Notes: generated by a model from the sequence alone, not told the origin. A stretch of 64,000 nt of DNA from Vibrio sp. 05-20-BW147 (GCF_013369385.1 NZ_SZTO01000003.1:124001-188000), one strand, 5' to 3'; shown: positions 17,531 through 27,861, numbered from the stretch's first letter. Translations and numbers: made by a program.

Positions 17531-17546
17531 TGGTCTGGTTATTGCT
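17531..17546 (+). promoter_or_regulatory. Sigma-54 (RpoN) promoter of dctPQM
   Basis: TGGTCTGGTTATTGCT matches the -24/-12 consensus TGGCACG-N4-TTGCA in the invariant GG and GC with exact 10-bp spacing, and in TTGC. It lies 57 bp before dctP, behind an AT-rich stretch. Sigma-54 control by DctB/DctD is established for C4-dicarboxylate uptake in several proteobacteria. Confidence 0.75.
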
Positions 17547-17602
17547 CTAACAGAAGTATCGCACCCAAAGATGGGGCGGTTCGATTAACAAGGAGAAGAA
17601 TA

Positions 17603-18601
17603 ATGTTAAAGCCTCTAACCCTACTTGCTGCTTCCGTACTTGCTGTCACCAGTTTCAATGCGGCGGCCAACTGTGACCCAGGCGAGATCGTCATCAAGTT
17701 CAGCCACGTCACCAATACCGATAAGCACCCGAAAGGGATCGCGGCATCACTACTGGAAAAACGCGTGAACGAAGAGATGAACGGCAAAGCGTGTATGCAG
17801 GTTTACCCAAACTCAACACTGTACGATGACGACAAAGTGTTAGAAGCTATGCTAAACGGCGATGTTCAACTGGCAGCCCCTTCTCTTTCCAAGTTTGAAA
17901 AATTCACCAAGAAATATCGCATCTTTGACCTGCCATTCCTGTTTGAAGACGTCGACGCGGTTGACCGTTTCCAAAACTCAGACGCGGGCGTGAAGTTGAA
18001 AAATGCCATGAATCGTCGTGGTGTGCGTGGGTTAGAGTTCTGGCACAACGGCATGAAGCAAATTTCAGCCAGCAAGCCACTGATTTCGCCAGCGGACGCC
18101 AAAGGATTGAAATTCCGCGTGCAAGCCTCTGACGTGCTAGTCGCTCAGTTTGAACAACTGGGTGCGAACCCGCAAAAAATGTCCTTTGCCGAAGTGTACG
18201 GCGGGCTGCAAACTAAGGTTATTGATGGTCAGGAAAACACTTGGTCTAACATCTACGGTAAGAAATTCTTTGAAGTACAGGATGGTATTACTGAAACCAA
18301 CCACGGCATTTTGGATTACCTAGTCGTGACCTCAAGCAAGTGGTGGGATGGCCTGCCTGCGGATGTGCGTGACCAGTTCGCGACCATCCTAAAAGAAGTG
18401 ACAGAGCAACGTAACGCTGAGTCCAACAAGGTTGAGTTAGCCAACAAGCAGTACGTGATTGAAGCGGGTGGTGTGGTGCGCACCTTGACGCCAGAGCAAC
18501 GTGAAGCGTGGGTAACGGCGTTGAAACCTGTTTGGAAGAAATTTGAGAAAGACATCGGTTCAGATCTGATTGATGCGGCATTGGCGTCAAACAAACAATA
18601 A
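17603..18601 (+). CDS. dctP: TRAP transporter solute-binding protein DctP
   Basis: Periplasmic receptor of a C4-dicarboxylate TRAP transporter, 332 residues, with a Sec signal peptide of about 22 residues. Family blocks include IVIKFSHVTNTDKHPKG, PNSTLYDDDKVLEAM, the GLKFRVQASDVL strand with the Arg that binds the substrate carboxylate, and QTKVIDGQENTWSNI. It begins behind AAGGAG and a sigma-54 promoter. The neighbouring dctB-dctD pair supports succinate, malate or fumarate as substrate. A strong hairpin follows before dctQ. Confidence 0.93.
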   Translation: MLKPLTLLAASVLAVTSFNAAANCDPGEIVIKFSHVTNTDKHPKGIAASLLEKRVNEEMNGKACMQVYPNSTLYDDDKVLEAMLNGDVQLAAPSLSKFEKFTKKYRIFDLPFLFEDVDAVDRFQNSDAGVKLKNAMNRRGVRGLEFWHNGMKQISASKPLISPADAKGLKFRVQASDVLVAQFEQLGANPQKMSFAEVYGGLQTKVIDGQENTWSNIYGKKFFEVQDGITETNHGILDYLVVTSSKWWDGLPADVRDQFATILKEVTEQRNAESNKVELANKQYVIEAGGVVRTLTPEQREAWVTALKPVWKKFEKDIGSDLIDAALASNKQ

Positions 18602-18609
18602 ATAAGAAC

Positions 18610-18640
18610 GGGCTCTGACGGTCGAGTCAGAGCCCAGTTT
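18610..18640 (+). terminator. Intercistronic terminator-like hairpin between dctP and dctQ
   Basis: Perfect 10-bp stem GGGCTCTGAC / GTCAGAGCCC with a 6-nt loop, followed by AGTTTTT. It probably acts as a partial terminator, so that the binding protein is made in excess of the membrane subunits. Confidence 0.7.
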
Positions 18641-18651
18641 TTAGCACAATA

Positions 18652-19332
18652 ATGAGCGAATCGATTATGGAACAATCACTTTTGGCAAAAATTGGTCACT
18701 TCACCGATCGGGTAGAAGAAGGGCTAATTGCATTTTTCCTTGGTGCCATGACACTGCTGACTTTCGTCAATGTTGTGATGCGCTATCTCTTTAACGACAA
18801 CATTCTATGGGCCCTTGAACTGACCGTATTTATGTTCGCGTGGATGGTGTTGGTCGGCGCGTCTTATGGTGTGAAGAAACACTTCCACATCGGTGTGGAT
18901 GTGGTGATTGATAAAGCCCCACCACCGTTACGCAAAGTACTGGCCTTGGTGGCCGTCAGTTGTTGCTTAACCTTTTCTATTTTACTTTTGATTGGCTCTT
19001 GGAATTACTGGTACCCCTTTGCGACTGAGCGTGCTTGGTATGAAACCGACGATATCCCGATGCCTGAGATTTTTCAGTTTATGTCGGATTGGTTCAATGA
19101 AGGCGAAGCGTACGAGAAGATCCCCCGTTTTATTCCTTACATGGCACTTCCCGTTGGGATGGCGTTGCTGACGTTTCGTTTTTTGCAGGTCGCATGGCGA
19201 ATTCTGACCGATCAACAAGATCGCATGATCGCGGGTCATGAGGCAGAAGAAGATCTTGAAGCATTGAAAGCGGAGATGGGTGATGCCGACGATTTGATGG
19301 GTGGTTCACGTCGTGATGGTAAGGAGCAGTAA
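18652..19332 (+). CDS. dctQ: TRAP transporter small membrane subunit DctQ
   Basis: Small integral membrane subunit of the DctPQM transporter with four predicted helices, 226 residues from ATG 18652 or 221 from ATG 18667. Neither start has a strong Shine-Dalgarno, so the choice is open. The MRYLFNDNILWALEL and GVKKHFHIGVDV blocks are typical of DctQ. The C-terminus is a charged tail rich in Glu and Asp. It ends 3 bp before dctM, with the AAGGAG of dctM lying in its last codons. Confidence 0.9.
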   Translation: MSESIMEQSLLAKIGHFTDRVEEGLIAFFLGAMTLLTFVNVVMRYLFNDNILWALELTVFMFAWMVLVGASYGVKKHFHIGVDVVIDKAPPPLRKVLALVAVSCCLTFSILLLIGSWNYWYPFATERAWYETDDIPMPEIFQFMSDWFNEGEAYEKIPRFIPYMALPVGMALLTFRFLQVAWRILTDQQDRMIAGHEAEEDLEALKAEMGDADDLMGGSRRDGKEQ

Positions 19333-19335
19333 GCG

Positions 19336-20697
19336 ATGGATATTCTATTTTTATTTTTGTTAGTCATTGGCTTTATGCTGATTGGCGTGCCTATCGCGGT
19401 TTCTCTCGGCTTATCGAGCATTCTGTTTTTGATGTGGCACTCCGATGCGTCTTTGGCGTCGGTGGCGCAGACTTTATTTAATGCCTTTGAAGGCCATTAC
19501 ACCTTGTTGGCGATTCCGTTTTTTATCTTGGCATCCAGTTTTATGTCGACGGGTGGGGTAGCCAAACGCATCATTCGCTTTGCGATTGCCATGGTGGGTT
19601 GGTTTCGCGGTGGCCTAGCCATGGCCTCGGTGGTGGCATGTATGATGTTTGCCGCGCTGTCCGGCTCTTCTCCGGCTACCGTGGTGGCGATTGGTAGCAT
19701 CGTTATCGCTGGGATGATCAAAAACGGTTACTCGAAAGAATTCGCGGCTGGGGTGATTTGTAATGCCGGGACACTGGGTATTTTGATCCCACCGTCGATT
19801 GTGATGGTCGTTTACTCTGCGGCAACCGATGTCTCGGTCGGTCGTATGTTCCTTGGTGGCGTGATCCCAGGGCTACTTGCCGGTCTTATGCTGATTGTGG
19901 CGATTTATATTGCAGCACGAATAAAAAATCTGCCTAAGCAGCCTTTTGTGGGTTGGTCAGAAGCCATCAACGCGGCAAAGGAAGCAAGTTGGGGATTGCT
20001 GTTGGTGGTGATCATCCTTGGTGGTATCTATGGGGGCATTTTTACCCCAACCGAAGCGGCTGCGGTGGCTGCCGTCTACTCATTCTTGATCGCTAACTTC
20101 GTTTATAAAGACATGGGGCCTTTTGCCGATAAGCAAAACCAACGTCCTGCGCTCGTGAAAGTGTTTGAAGCCTTCTTCCATAAAGACACCCAACATACGC
20201 TTTTCGAAGCAGGTAAGCTGACCATCATGTTGTTGTTTATCATTGCCAACGCATTGATTCTTAAACACGTGCTGACGGAAGAGCGCATTCCGCAAATGAT
20301 CACAGAATCGATGTTGTCAGCGGGGCTTGGTCCCATCACCTTCTTGATTGTGGTTAACGTATTGCTGCTGATTGGCGGTCAGTTTATGGAACCGTCAGGT
20401 CTACTGATCATCGTGGCTCCGTTAGTCTTCCCCATTGCCATTGCGTTAGGCATCGACCCGATTCACTTGGGCATCATCATGGTGGTGAACATGGAAATCG
20501 GCATGATCACACCGCCTGTCGGGCTCAATTTATTCGTCACCGCAGGGGTGGCAAAAATGTCGATGATGAATGTGGTCAAAGCCGCATTGCCTTGGGTGGC
20601 GGTGATGTTCCTCTTCCTCATTATTGTCACGTACGTTCCTTGGGTATCGACTTGGCTACCAACCACACTGATGGGGCCGGAGATCATTACCAAGTAA
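19336..20697 (+). CDS. dctM: TRAP transporter large permease DctM
   Basis: Large transport subunit of the Na+-driven C4-dicarboxylate transporter, 453 residues with about 12 membrane helices in the inner membrane. It carries the SGSSPATVVAIGSI and NAGTLGILIPPSI blocks in the first half and MEIGMITPPVGLNLFV in the second, the two related hairpin regions of the elevator-type fold. It is the last gene of dctPQM and converges on dctD. Confidence 0.94.
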   Translation: MDILFLFLLVIGFMLIGVPIAVSLGLSSILFLMWHSDASLASVAQTLFNAFEGHYTLLAIPFFILASSFMSTGGVAKRIIRFAIAMVGWFRGGLAMASVVACMMFAALSGSSPATVVAIGSIVIAGMIKNGYSKEFAAGVICNAGTLGILIPPSIVMVVYSAATDVSVGRMFLGGVIPGLLAGLMLIVAIYIAARIKNLPKQPFVGWSEAINAAKEASWGLLLVVIILGGIYGGIFTPTEAAAVAAVYSFLIANFVYKDMGPFADKQNQRPALVKVFEAFFHKDTQHTLFEAGKLTIMLLFIIANALILKHVLTEERIPQMITESMLSAGLGPITFLIVVNVLLLIGGQFMEPSGLLIIVAPLVFPIAIALGIDPIHLGIIMVVNMEIGMITPPVGLNLFVTAGVAKMSMMNVVKAALPWVAVMFLFLIIVTYVPWVSTWLPTTLMGPEIITK

Positions 20698-20710
20698 CGT
20701 TTTTCCTCTG

Positions 20711-20738
20711 AGCCACCCACTAGTAGGCGTGGGTGGCT
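20711..20738. terminator. Hairpin between convergent dctM and dctD
   Basis: Perfect 10-bp stem AGCCACCCAC / GTGGGTGGCT with an 8-nt loop lies between the two stop codons. T-rich sequence is weak on both sides, so termination may be only partly intrinsic. It is placed to serve both strands. Confidence 0.6.
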
Positions 20739-20764
20739 TGGTCTTTCGGCCTCGGTGCGAAGCA

Positions 20765-22105
20765 TCATGACTTGTAGTTTTCTTTATCTAAACCATAGCG
20801 CTGCATTTTGTCATACAGGGTTTTTCTCGCCACTTGCAGCTTATCCATCGTCTCTTTGATGCTGCCACCACATTCCATCAGCGTCTGCTCGATGACGCTT
20901 TTTTCAAACTCGGCCACTTGGTCAGAGAGCGCATAATGCACTGTTGTGCTTGCGGGTGTCTCGCCGAGCTGCGCCAACTTGCCAAGCAAGATGTATCGCT
21001 CAGCCGCATTGCGCAGTTCTCGCACATTGCCTGGCCAATTGTGAGCTAACAGCTGCTGTAAATCGCTGGCAGAGAGCGCAGGGACGGTTTTTGCGTAACG
21101 AGCCGCCGCCACCAGTAAAAAGTGGTGAAAGAGGGCGGCGATGTCTTCTTTTCGTTCCCGAAGAGGCGGCAAGTTGAGGGTCACCACATTGAGACGATAG
21201 TAGAGATCCTGACGAAACTCACCGCTGGCTGCCGCTTGTTTGAGGTCAACCTTAGTGGCGGCAATAATGCGCACATCCAAAGGCAGCAACTGATTGGACC
21301 CGACGCGTTCAATCACGCGCTCTTGCAACACTCGCAACAAGCGGATTTGTGCTTGCATTGGCATCGATTCAATTTCATCGAGAAACAGCGTTCCCCCCTG
21401 AGCAAATTCGAATTTCCCAATGCGTTGACTGTCTGCGCCAGTGAACGCGCCTTTTTCGTGGCCATATAGTTCACTTTCAATCAGGTTCTCAGGGATAGCC
21501 CCGCAATTGAGGGCGACAAAATTTTTCTCACGACGAGCACTTTGTTCATGAATAGAACGGGCAATCAACTCTTTGCCAGTGCCAGTTTCGCCAAACAGCA
21601 GAATATCGGCTTGGGTGTCAGCGATGTGACTGATGGTTGCTCTTAATTCTTGGATGGAGGGCGTTTCACCAATGATTCTCGGCCCAAGGGTTTTGCTCGC
21701 TTTAAGCGATTGTCGCAGAAGCTGGTTTTCATTGGTTAATTGACGTTTTTCAATCGCTCGTTTAACGGTTTCGACCAAGTGTTCCGGGGAAAAGGGCTTT
21801 TCAATAAAATCGTAGGCGCCACTGTGCAGGGCTTTCACCGCCATCGAGATGTCGCCATGACCGGTGATCATAATGACGGGCAGCTCTTTATCTCTGTGAA
21901 TCAAGGTATTGAGTAAATCCATTCCTGAGATCCCAGGCAAGCAGATGTCGGTGATCACTACGCCGGGTGCCTGCTGCTCTTTCATCGCCAGTAACGCGCT
22001 TTCTGCATCGGCGAAAAAACGAGTGTCAATGTCAGCAAGTTCAAAACTCTGCTCAATGGCGAGCCTTAAATCGGATTCGTCGTCAATAAAATAAACCAAG
22101 CACAT
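20765..22105 (-). CDS. dctD: C4-dicarboxylate sigma-54-dependent response regulator DctD
   Basis: NtrC-type activator of 446 residues. The receiver domain has D8-D9, phospho-acceptor D53 and K103. The AAA+ domain has Walker A GETGTGKE at 172-179 and the sigma-54-contacting GAFTGA loop at 219-224. A Fis-type helix-turn-helix ends the protein. I chose ATG 22105, which follows the dctB stop by one base (TGATATG) with GAGGT in the end of dctB; an upstream extension would overlap dctB by 50 bp. It should activate dctPQM from the paired repeats at 17406-17460. Confidence 0.93.
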   Translation of the reverse strand: MCLVYFIDDESDLRLAIEQSFELADIDTRFFADAESALLAMKEQQAPGVVITDICLPGISGMDLLNTLIHRDKELPVIMITGHGDISMAVKALHSGAYDFIEKPFSPEHLVETVKRAIEKRQLTNENQLLRQSLKASKTLGPRIIGETPSIQELRATISHIADTQADILLFGETGTGKELIARSIHEQSARREKNFVALNCGAIPENLIESELYGHEKGAFTGADSQRIGKFEFAQGGTLFLDEIESMPMQAQIRLLRVLQERVIERVGSNQLLPLDVRIIAATKVDLKQAAASGEFRQDLYYRLNVVTLNLPPLRERKEDIAALFHHFLLVAAARYAKTVPALSASDLQQLLAHNWPGNVRELRNAAERYILLGKLAQLGETPASTTVHYALSDQVAEFEKSVIEQTLMECGGSIKETMDKLQVARKTLYDKMQRYGLDKENYKS

Positions 22106-22106
22106 A

Positions 22107-23894
22107 TCAGACCTCGCTTGTTGTGGTAGGCAGTGAGACGGTGAATCGAGCGCCACCTAATGGACTGTGGTTGACCATCAGCTTCCCTTTCATACCAGTA
22201 AGGATTTGTTGTGAGATGGAAAGACCGAGCCCTAAGCCATTTTTCTTGGTGGTATGGAAAGGCTCACACAGTTGTTGAAATTGCGCAGGCTCAATCCCCG
22301 GCCCATTATCATCAATGTGGATGTTGACGTTTTGAGAAGAGTCTATCTCCACCACTAGGTTCAGACGTTTTTCTTCGCACCCTTCCATCGCTTCAATCGC
22401 ATTCGTGATGAGATTGATGAGAACCTGTTCAAGCTGAATCACGTTAATAACAACCAATATTTCTTGTTCGGGATAGTGCGTATTCAGCTGAACCCGAGCC
22501 GATTTTAGAGCGGGTTTCATCAGTTCGTTGGCTGATATTAAAATCGGAATCAGTTTTGCTTCGACCAGTTCATCACCGTTGGATTTTCGTGCGAAAGAGC
22601 GCAGTTGTTGGCTAATCTTTGCCATTCTTTCGGTCAAAGCGGAAATGCGACTGAGATTCTCATCGACCCGAAGGTACTTCTCTTTTTCTAAAAAGAGTCT
22701 TCCGTTATCGGCAAAACTGCGAATAGCCGCCAATGGATTGTTGAGCTCGTGGCTGATACTCGCCGACATCTGTCCAAGCACGGCCAGTTTTGCTGCTTGG
22801 ATTAACTCATCTTGGGTAAGCCGCAATGCTTGTTCGGTCTTGGTTCGTTGAGCGATCTCCGCTTGCAGTTCGGCGGTACGCTCCATGACTTGAAACTCAA
22901 GCTTTTGTTTTGCTTCTTGCTGCAGCTGCTCAATCTGTTTGTGCTTTTGCTGACGATGGTAATAGAGTTGGCCGAGTAGGAAAATAACCGCAAATACCAA
23001 GGTTTCGACCAAAAGTAAGCTGAAGGTGGTAAAAACCAAGTTGTGTTTTGCAGAAAGTACCCGAATGGTGAGGTCCAAATTGCGAAGTGGGAGCGAAGAA
23101 ACAATCATGGTTCCGGCACTATAAGGGCTGCCTTGTTTGATCTCGCTTTGTGGTGAGTGTAAGTCACCGACAAAATTGAGCGAATCAATGGTTCGGTCTA
23201 AATATTGTTGGGAATTACGAATTTGTTGAAGCTGCTGCTCAGTTTTTGGGGTTAGGCTTTTAAACAGCCAAGAGGGTTCACTCGACATAAATACGATCTG
23301 ATTTTCATCGTTAGCGACAAAAATGCTGCGTTTTTCCTGCCAGTTATCCTCAATCGATATTAGGTCCATCTTGACCACAACCACGCCAATAATGGCCCCA
23401 GCGTAAGTGACGGGGAAAGAGTAGTAATATCCGCGTTGCCCTGATGTGGATCCAAGGGCGAAGTACTGGCTGCGTTTACCGATGATCGCCTGTTTAAAAT
23501 AAGGTCGAAAAGCAAAGTTCCTACCCACAAATGAGCGATCAATATTCCAGTTGCTTGCGGCAATGGTATTTCCGTATTCGTCAATAAGGTAAGTGTCTGC
23601 CGCTTGAATGATCTGATTAACCTCTTCGAGGTAACGATTGGTAATATCAATTTGCGCACTGTTTTGAGGGTGCAACAGCGCTTCTATCAGCGGTGCATCT
23701 TTGGCGATGAGCTGAGGGATATGGGCAAACTTGTCGAGTTTATTTTGAATGTGGCTGGCAAATCGTTCTAGCTGCGACCGGTGTTGTTGGGTCAACGATT
23801 GATAGCTCTTGTTCCAAATAAAATGACCGCTCACGGCCATACAAATGAAATAGAAGACAATAAACAGCAACACAATACGAGTGCGTTGAGACAT
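22107..23894 (-). CDS. dctB: C4-dicarboxylate sensor histidine kinase DctB
   Basis: Inner-membrane sensor of 595 residues. A first membrane helix near 7-28, a periplasmic double-Cache sensor of about 260 residues, and a second helix near 290-310 are followed by a coiled linker rich in Gln and Lys. The HisKA box SISHELNNPLAAI has phospho-acceptor H382, and an HATPase domain follows (DDNGPGI, GLGLGLSI). ATG 23894 has AGGAGA 6 nt upstream; the frame extends 24 codons further up but without support. Cotranscribed with dctD. It should sense succinate-type dicarboxylates. Confidence 0.92.
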   Translation of the reverse strand: MSQRTRIVLLFIVFYFICMAVSGHFIWNKSYQSLTQQHRSQLERFASHIQNKLDKFAHIPQLIAKDAPLIEALLHPQNSAQIDITNRYLEEVNQIIQAADTYLIDEYGNTIAASNWNIDRSFVGRNFAFRPYFKQAIIGKRSQYFALGSTSGQRGYYYSFPVTYAGAIIGVVVVKMDLISIEDNWQEKRSIFVANDENQIVFMSSEPSWLFKSLTPKTEQQLQQIRNSQQYLDRTIDSLNFVGDLHSPQSEIKQGSPYSAGTMIVSSLPLRNLDLTIRVLSAKHNLVFTTFSLLLVETLVFAVIFLLGQLYYHRQQKHKQIEQLQQEAKQKLEFQVMERTAELQAEIAQRTKTEQALRLTQDELIQAAKLAVLGQMSASISHELNNPLAAIRSFADNGRLFLEKEKYLRVDENLSRISALTERMAKISQQLRSFARKSNGDELVEAKLIPILISANELMKPALKSARVQLNTHYPEQEILVVINVIQLEQVLINLITNAIEAMEGCEEKRLNLVVEIDSSQNVNIHIDDNGPGIEPAQFQQLCEPFHTTKKNGLGLGLSISQQILTGMKGKLMVNHSPLGGARFTVSLPTTTSEV

Positions 23895-24433
23895 CCCATT
23901 TCTCCTAGCTAGCAAGTGCAAACCCAAACAACACAAACATTGAAGCGGTGGTGATTCAAACATCACGGGCTCAATGATGTTATCGGTTTGTAGGAAAGAG
24001 TGGCGAAAAAGATCTCAACTCTGTGGGGCAAAACAAGAGCAAGATCTCTTTTTACGCTTTTCAATAAAAAAAGCTGTCGATTCTCTTGAAAAACTCGTTA
24101 TTGTCCCAATCTTAGTTGCTAACCGCCAAATTGCGACATGAATTCGAGATTTTAGGACAGACATTGCGCACATAGTGGTGATCGGCTCGACAGGGTTAGA
24201 TCAGATCGTTAGAATGTCGCGTCTGAAATTTTGTCCTGAGACTAATAGGAGATACCTTTGGTGTTAGCCGAAGATATCACTGATTAGTCTGGTTTCACTT
24301 TGAAACCAAAACTCGATTTTAAAATAGGTGTTCGTTAAGAACACAGACAAGGATGCAGCCGTATTCGTTTGCTCTGGCACTCGTTAGGCTCATATGCTCA
24401 GTGAAACTGAGCCATTTTTGAGGTTTATATATA
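23895..24433. other. Divergent intergenic region dctB / tig with structured tig leader
   Basis: 539 bp without a convincing gene. The right part holds three perfect hairpins in line: GGTTTCA / TGAAACC (24291-24307), GTGTTC / GAACAC (24328-24344) and GCTCAG / CTGAGC (24396-24412), the last followed by CATTTTTG just before the tig Shine-Dalgarno GAGG (24420). A very short GTG frame of eight codons at 24261 follows AGGAG but is unsupported. Promoters for dctB and tig must lie here; I could not fix them. Confidence 0.55.
24396..24419 (+). terminator. Terminator-like hairpin in the tig leader
   Basis: Stem GCTCAG / CTGAGC with a TGAAA loop, followed by CATTTTTG, 15 nt before the tig start codon. 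It may be an attenuator or the end of a transcript coming from upstream. Confidence 0.45.
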
Positions 24434-25732
24434 ATGCAAGTTACTGTTGAAACGCTAGAGGGCCTAGAGCGCCGTCTGAATATTACTGTTCCTGCTGCTA
24501 ACATCGAAGATGCAGTTACAGCTGAACTACGCAACATCGCTAAAAACCGTCGTTTCGATGGTTTCCGTAAAGGCAAAGTGCCAATGAAGATGGTTGCGAA
24601 AATGTACGGCAAAGCAGTACGTCAAGACATCCTAGGTGAAGTGATGCAACGCCACTTCATCGAAGCGATCATCAAAGAGAAGATCAACCCAGCGGGCGCG
24701 CCAACGTTTGCTCCTGTGGAAAACAAAGAAGGCACGGATCTAGTATTCAACGCAACTTTCGAAGTTTACCCAGAAGTTGAACTAAAAGGTCTAGAAAACA
24801 TCACTGTTGAAAAACCAGCAGTTGAAGTGAAAGACGCTGACGTTGAAGAGATGATCGAAACTCTACGTAAGCAACAAGCGACTTGGGCTGAAGTTGAAGA
24901 AGCAGCTGAAGCTGGTAAGCGCGTAAGCATCGATTTCGTAGGTTCTATCGACGGTGAAGAGTTTGAAGGCGGTAAAGCTGAGAACTTCCCACTAGAAATG
25001 GGCGCAGGCCGTATGATCCCTGGCTTCGAAGACGGTATCGAAGGCAAAACTAAGGGCATGGAATTCGAAATCGACGTAACATTCCCAGAAGATTACCACG
25101 CTGAAAACCTAAAAGGTAAAGCTGCGAAATTCGCTATCAAAGTGAACAAAGTGGAAGCACGTCAACTACCTGAACTTAACGACGAATTCGTTGCTAAATT
25201 TGGCGTAGCAGAAGGCGGTATCGACGCACTTAAAGCGGAAGTTCGCAAGAACATGGAGCGTGAGCTTAAGCAAGCGGTTAAAAACCGTATCAAAGAGCAA
25301 GCGATCGACGGTCTTGTAAAAGAGAACGAAATCGACGTGCCTGCTGCGCTTATCGACCAAGAAATCAATGTTCTACGTCAGCAAGCAGCACAACGCTTCG
25401 GTGGTAACGTTGAAGCAGCAATGCAGCTTCCTCGTGAACTGTTTGAAGAGCAAGCGAAACGCCGCGTAGTTGTTGGTCTACTTCTAGGTGAAGTGATCAA
25501 AGCTCACGAGCTAAAAGTTGATGAAGAGAAAGTGAAAGCTATCATCACTGAAATGGCGACTGCTTACGAAGATCCAACAGAAGTTGTGACTTACTACGAG
25601 CAAAACGAACAGCTAATGAACAACATGCGTAACGTTGCTCTAGAAGAACAAGCTATCGACGCGATCATTGCTAAAGCTCAGGTTTCTGAAAAAGAAGTTA
25701 GCTTCAACGAGCTAATGAACCAACCAGCTTAA
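24434..25732 (+). CDS. tig: Trigger factor, ribosome-bound chaperone and prolyl isomerase
   Basis: Chaperone that binds the ribosome exit tunnel and shields new chains, 432 residues as in E. coli. The N-terminal ribosome-binding signature GFRKGKVP is at 43-50. An FKBP-type prolyl isomerase domain covers about 150-240 ([13 protein letters not shown]), and the rest forms the C-terminal cradle. Codon choice is strongly biased (GAA, AAA, CGT, CTA), as expected of a highly expressed gene. It precedes clpP, clpX and lon, the conserved order. Confidence 0.97.
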   Translation: MQVTVETLEGLERRLNITVPAANIEDAVTAELRNIAKNRRFDGFRKGKVPMKMVAKMYGKAVRQDILGEVMQRHFIEAIIKEKINPAGAPTFAPVENKEGTDLVFNATFEVYPEVELKGLENITVEKPAVEVKDADVEEMIETLRKQQATWAEVEEAAEAGKRVSIDFVGSIDGEEFEGGKAENFPLEMGAGRMIPGFEDGIEGKTKGMEFEIDVTFPEDYHAENLKGKAAKFAIKVNKVEARQLPELNDEFVAKFGVAEGGIDALKAEVRKNMERELKQAVKNRIKEQAIDGLVKENEIDVPAALIDQEINVLRQQAAQRFGGNVEAAMQLPRELFEEQAKRRVVVGLLLGEVIKAHELKVDEEKVKAIITEMATAYEDPTEVVTYYEQNEQLMNNMRNVALEEQAIDAIIAKAQVSEKEVSFNELMNQPA

Positions 25733-25784
25733 TAAGCAATATCTTGCGTAGAAGGTTGACTAAACGTTAACTATTCTGCTAACA

Positions 25785-25816
25785 ATGGTCCGTATGATAT
25801 TTATCATCCGGGCCAT
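25785..25816 (+). terminator. Hairpin terminator/attenuator between tig and clpP
   Basis: A 14-bp stem (ATGGTCCGTATGAT with ATCATCCGGGCCAT; one mismatch, one G-U) with a 4-nt loop, followed by TTATTTTA. It should end most tig transcripts and may let some run into clpP. Confidence 0.6.
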
Positions 25817-25837
25817 TTATTTTAGGGACATAAGAAT

Positions 25838-26464
25838 ATGAGCTACCAAGAAAAAAATGCAATGTCGCCAATTATCGACGCACTAGTACCAATGGTGGTT
25901 GAACAAACTTCCCGTGGTGAACGTTCTTACGATATTTATTCGCGTTTGCTTAAAGAGCGAGTGATTTTCCTAACGGGTCAAGTTGAAGACCACATGGCAA
26001 ACCTTGTCGTGGCTCAGCTACTTTTCCTAGAATCTGAGAATCCAGACAAAGATATTTTCTTATATATCAACTCACCAGGTGGCAGCGTGACAGCAGGTAT
26101 GTCAATCTATGACACCATGCAGTTCATCAAACCAAACGTGAGTACGGTGTGTATGGGTCAAGCATGTTCAATGGGTGCGTTCCTATTGGCAGGAGGTGCG
26201 CCAGGCAAGCGTTATGTTTTGCCGAACTCACGTGTGATGATTCACCAGCCATTAGGTGGCTTCCAAGGCCAAGCTTCCGACATTCAAATTCATGCTCAGG
26301 AAATTCTTACTATCAAGACAAAACTGAACAAGTTGTTGGCGGAGCACACTGGCCAACCATTGGAAGTGATTGAGCGTGATACTGATCGCGATAACTTTAT
26401 GTCGGCAGATCAGGCTGTAGAATACGGTTTGGTGGACGCAGTTTTGACTCATCGCAATGCTTAA
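25838..26464 (+). CDS. clpP: ATP-dependent Clp protease proteolytic subunit ClpP
   Basis: Serine protease that forms a 14-subunit chamber and degrades proteins fed by ClpX or ClpA. The 208-residue protein has the catalytic triad S111 (GQACSMGAF), H136 (MIHQPLGG) and D185, at the same precursor numbers as E. coli ClpP. A short N-terminal propeptide is expected to be removed. clpX follows after 70 bp, so the two are probably transcribed together. Confidence 0.98.
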   Translation: MSYQEKNAMSPIIDALVPMVVEQTSRGERSYDIYSRLLKERVIFLTGQVEDHMANLVVAQLLFLESENPDKDIFLYINSPGGSVTAGMSIYDTMQFIKPNVSTVCMGQACSMGAFLLAGGAPGKRYVLPNSRVMIHQPLGGFQGQASDIQIHAQEILTIKTKLNKLLAEHTGQPLEVIERDTDRDNFMSADQAVEYGLVDAVLTHRNA

Positions 26465-26534
26465 TTAGCCTGCGCAAACTGATTCAAATTGTTATACACT
26501 CAAACATAAAGAGTAAAGGCTAAGAGGTTAGCGA

Positions 26535-27815
26535 ATGACAGACAAAAGCAAAGAGAGTGGTAGCGGTAAGTTGCTTTACTGCTCTTTCTGCGGCAAAAGC
26601 CAGCACGAAGTTCGCAAGCTAATCGCTGGTCCATCCGTTTACATCTGTGATGAATGTGTCGACTTATGCAACGACATCATCCGTGAAGAGATCAAAGATG
26701 TGCTACCAAAACGTGAATCTGAAGCGTTGCCAACGCCTCGTGAGATTCGTGCACATCTTGATGACTATGTAATCGGTCAAGACCATGCGAAGAAAGTGCT
26801 CGCGGTTGCGGTATATAACCACTACAAGCGTTTACGTAATGGTGATACAACCAGCGATGGTGTTGAACTTGGTAAGAGTAATATCTTGCTGATTGGTCCA
26901 ACTGGTAGCGGTAAAACGTTATTGGCTGAAACCTTGGCACGTTTTCTTGACGTACCCTTCACCATGGCAGACGCAACCACGCTGACAGAAGCGGGTTATG
27001 TGGGCGAAGATGTTGAAAACATCATTCAAAAACTGCTGCAAAAATGTGATTACGACGTAGCGAAAGCAGAGCGTGGTATTGTGTATATCGATGAAATCGA
27101 CAAGATTTCTCGTAAAGCAGAAAACCCCTCTATTACTCGTGACGTTTCTGGTGAAGGCGTTCAGCAAGCGCTGCTTAAACTGGTTGAAGGTACGATTGCT
27201 TCAGTGCCACCTCAAGGTGGTCGTAAGCATCCTCAGCAAGAGTTTTTGCAAGTGGATACGTCAAAGATCCTCTTTATCTGTGGTGGTGCGTTTGCCGGCC
27301 TAGATAAAGTGATCGAACAACGTGTAGCAACAGGTACCGGCATTGGTTTTGGCGCGGAAGTCCGCTCTAAAGACGAAAGCAAAACAGTGGGCGAGCTGTT
27401 CACTCAGGTAGAACCAGAAGATCTTGTGAAATATGGTTTGATTCCTGAGTTTATCGGTCGTCTACCAGTGACCGCTTCGTTGACCGAGTTGGACGAAGAA
27501 GCATTAATTCAGATTCTTTGCCAACCGAAAAACGCGCTAACGAAGCAATATGCAGCACTGTTTGAACTGGAAGGTGCGGATCTTGAGTTCAGAGAAGATG
27601 CGCTAAAAGCGATCGCGAAAAAAGCGATGGAGCGTAAAACAGGTGCTCGTGGCTTGCGTTCGATTTTGGAAGGCGTACTACTAGAAACCATGTATGAACT
27701 GCCATCGATGGACGACGTGAGCAAAGTTGTCATTGATGAATCGGTGATTAATGGTGAATCAGAGCCGCTTTTGATTTACACCAACAGCGACAGTCAAGCA
27801 GCTTGCGCTGAGTAA
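26535..27815 (+). CDS. clpX: ATP-dependent Clp protease ATPase subunit ClpX
   Basis: Hexameric AAA+ unfoldase that feeds substrates to ClpP, 426 residues. An N-terminal zinc-binding domain has C16, C19, C38 and C41. Walker A GPTGSGKT is at 121-128 and Walker B is VYIDEID; the ClpP-docking IGF loop appears as [10 protein letters not shown]. It sits between clpP and lon and is closed by a strong terminator at 27833. Confidence 0.98.
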   Translation: MTDKSKESGSGKLLYCSFCGKSQHEVRKLIAGPSVYICDECVDLCNDIIREEIKDVLPKRESEALPTPREIRAHLDDYVIGQDHAKKVLAVAVYNHYKRLRNGDTTSDGVELGKSNILLIGPTGSGKTLLAETLARFLDVPFTMADATTLTEAGYVGEDVENIIQKLLQKCDYDVAKAERGIVYIDEIDKISRKAENPSITRDVSGEGVQQALLKLVEGTIASVPPQGGRKHPQQEFLQVDTSKILFICGGAFAGLDKVIEQRVATGTGIGFGAEVRSKDESKTVGELFTQVEPEDLVKYGLIPEFIGRLPVTASLTELDEEALIQILCQPKNALTKQYAALFELEGADLEFREDALKAIAKKAMERKTGARGLRSILEGVLLETMYELPSMDDVSKVVIDESVINGESEPLLIYTNSDSQAACAE

Positions 27816-27832
27816 ATTTTATGATGGCAATG

Positions 27833-27861
27833 AAAGGAGGTAAGGAATTACCTCCTTTTTT
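27833..27861 (+). terminator. Rho-independent terminator of clpP-clpX
   Basis: Perfect 11-bp stem AAAGGAGGTAA / TTACCTCCTTT with a GGAA tetraloop running into TTTTTT, 18 nt after the clpX stop. Confidence 0.9.

Noticed and set aside
24261..24287. Eight-codon leader peptide (GTG start after AGGAG) before tig
   Set aside because: The size and composition give no sign of attenuation control, and a chance match is likely. Mentioned only because a ribosome-binding-like sequence is present.
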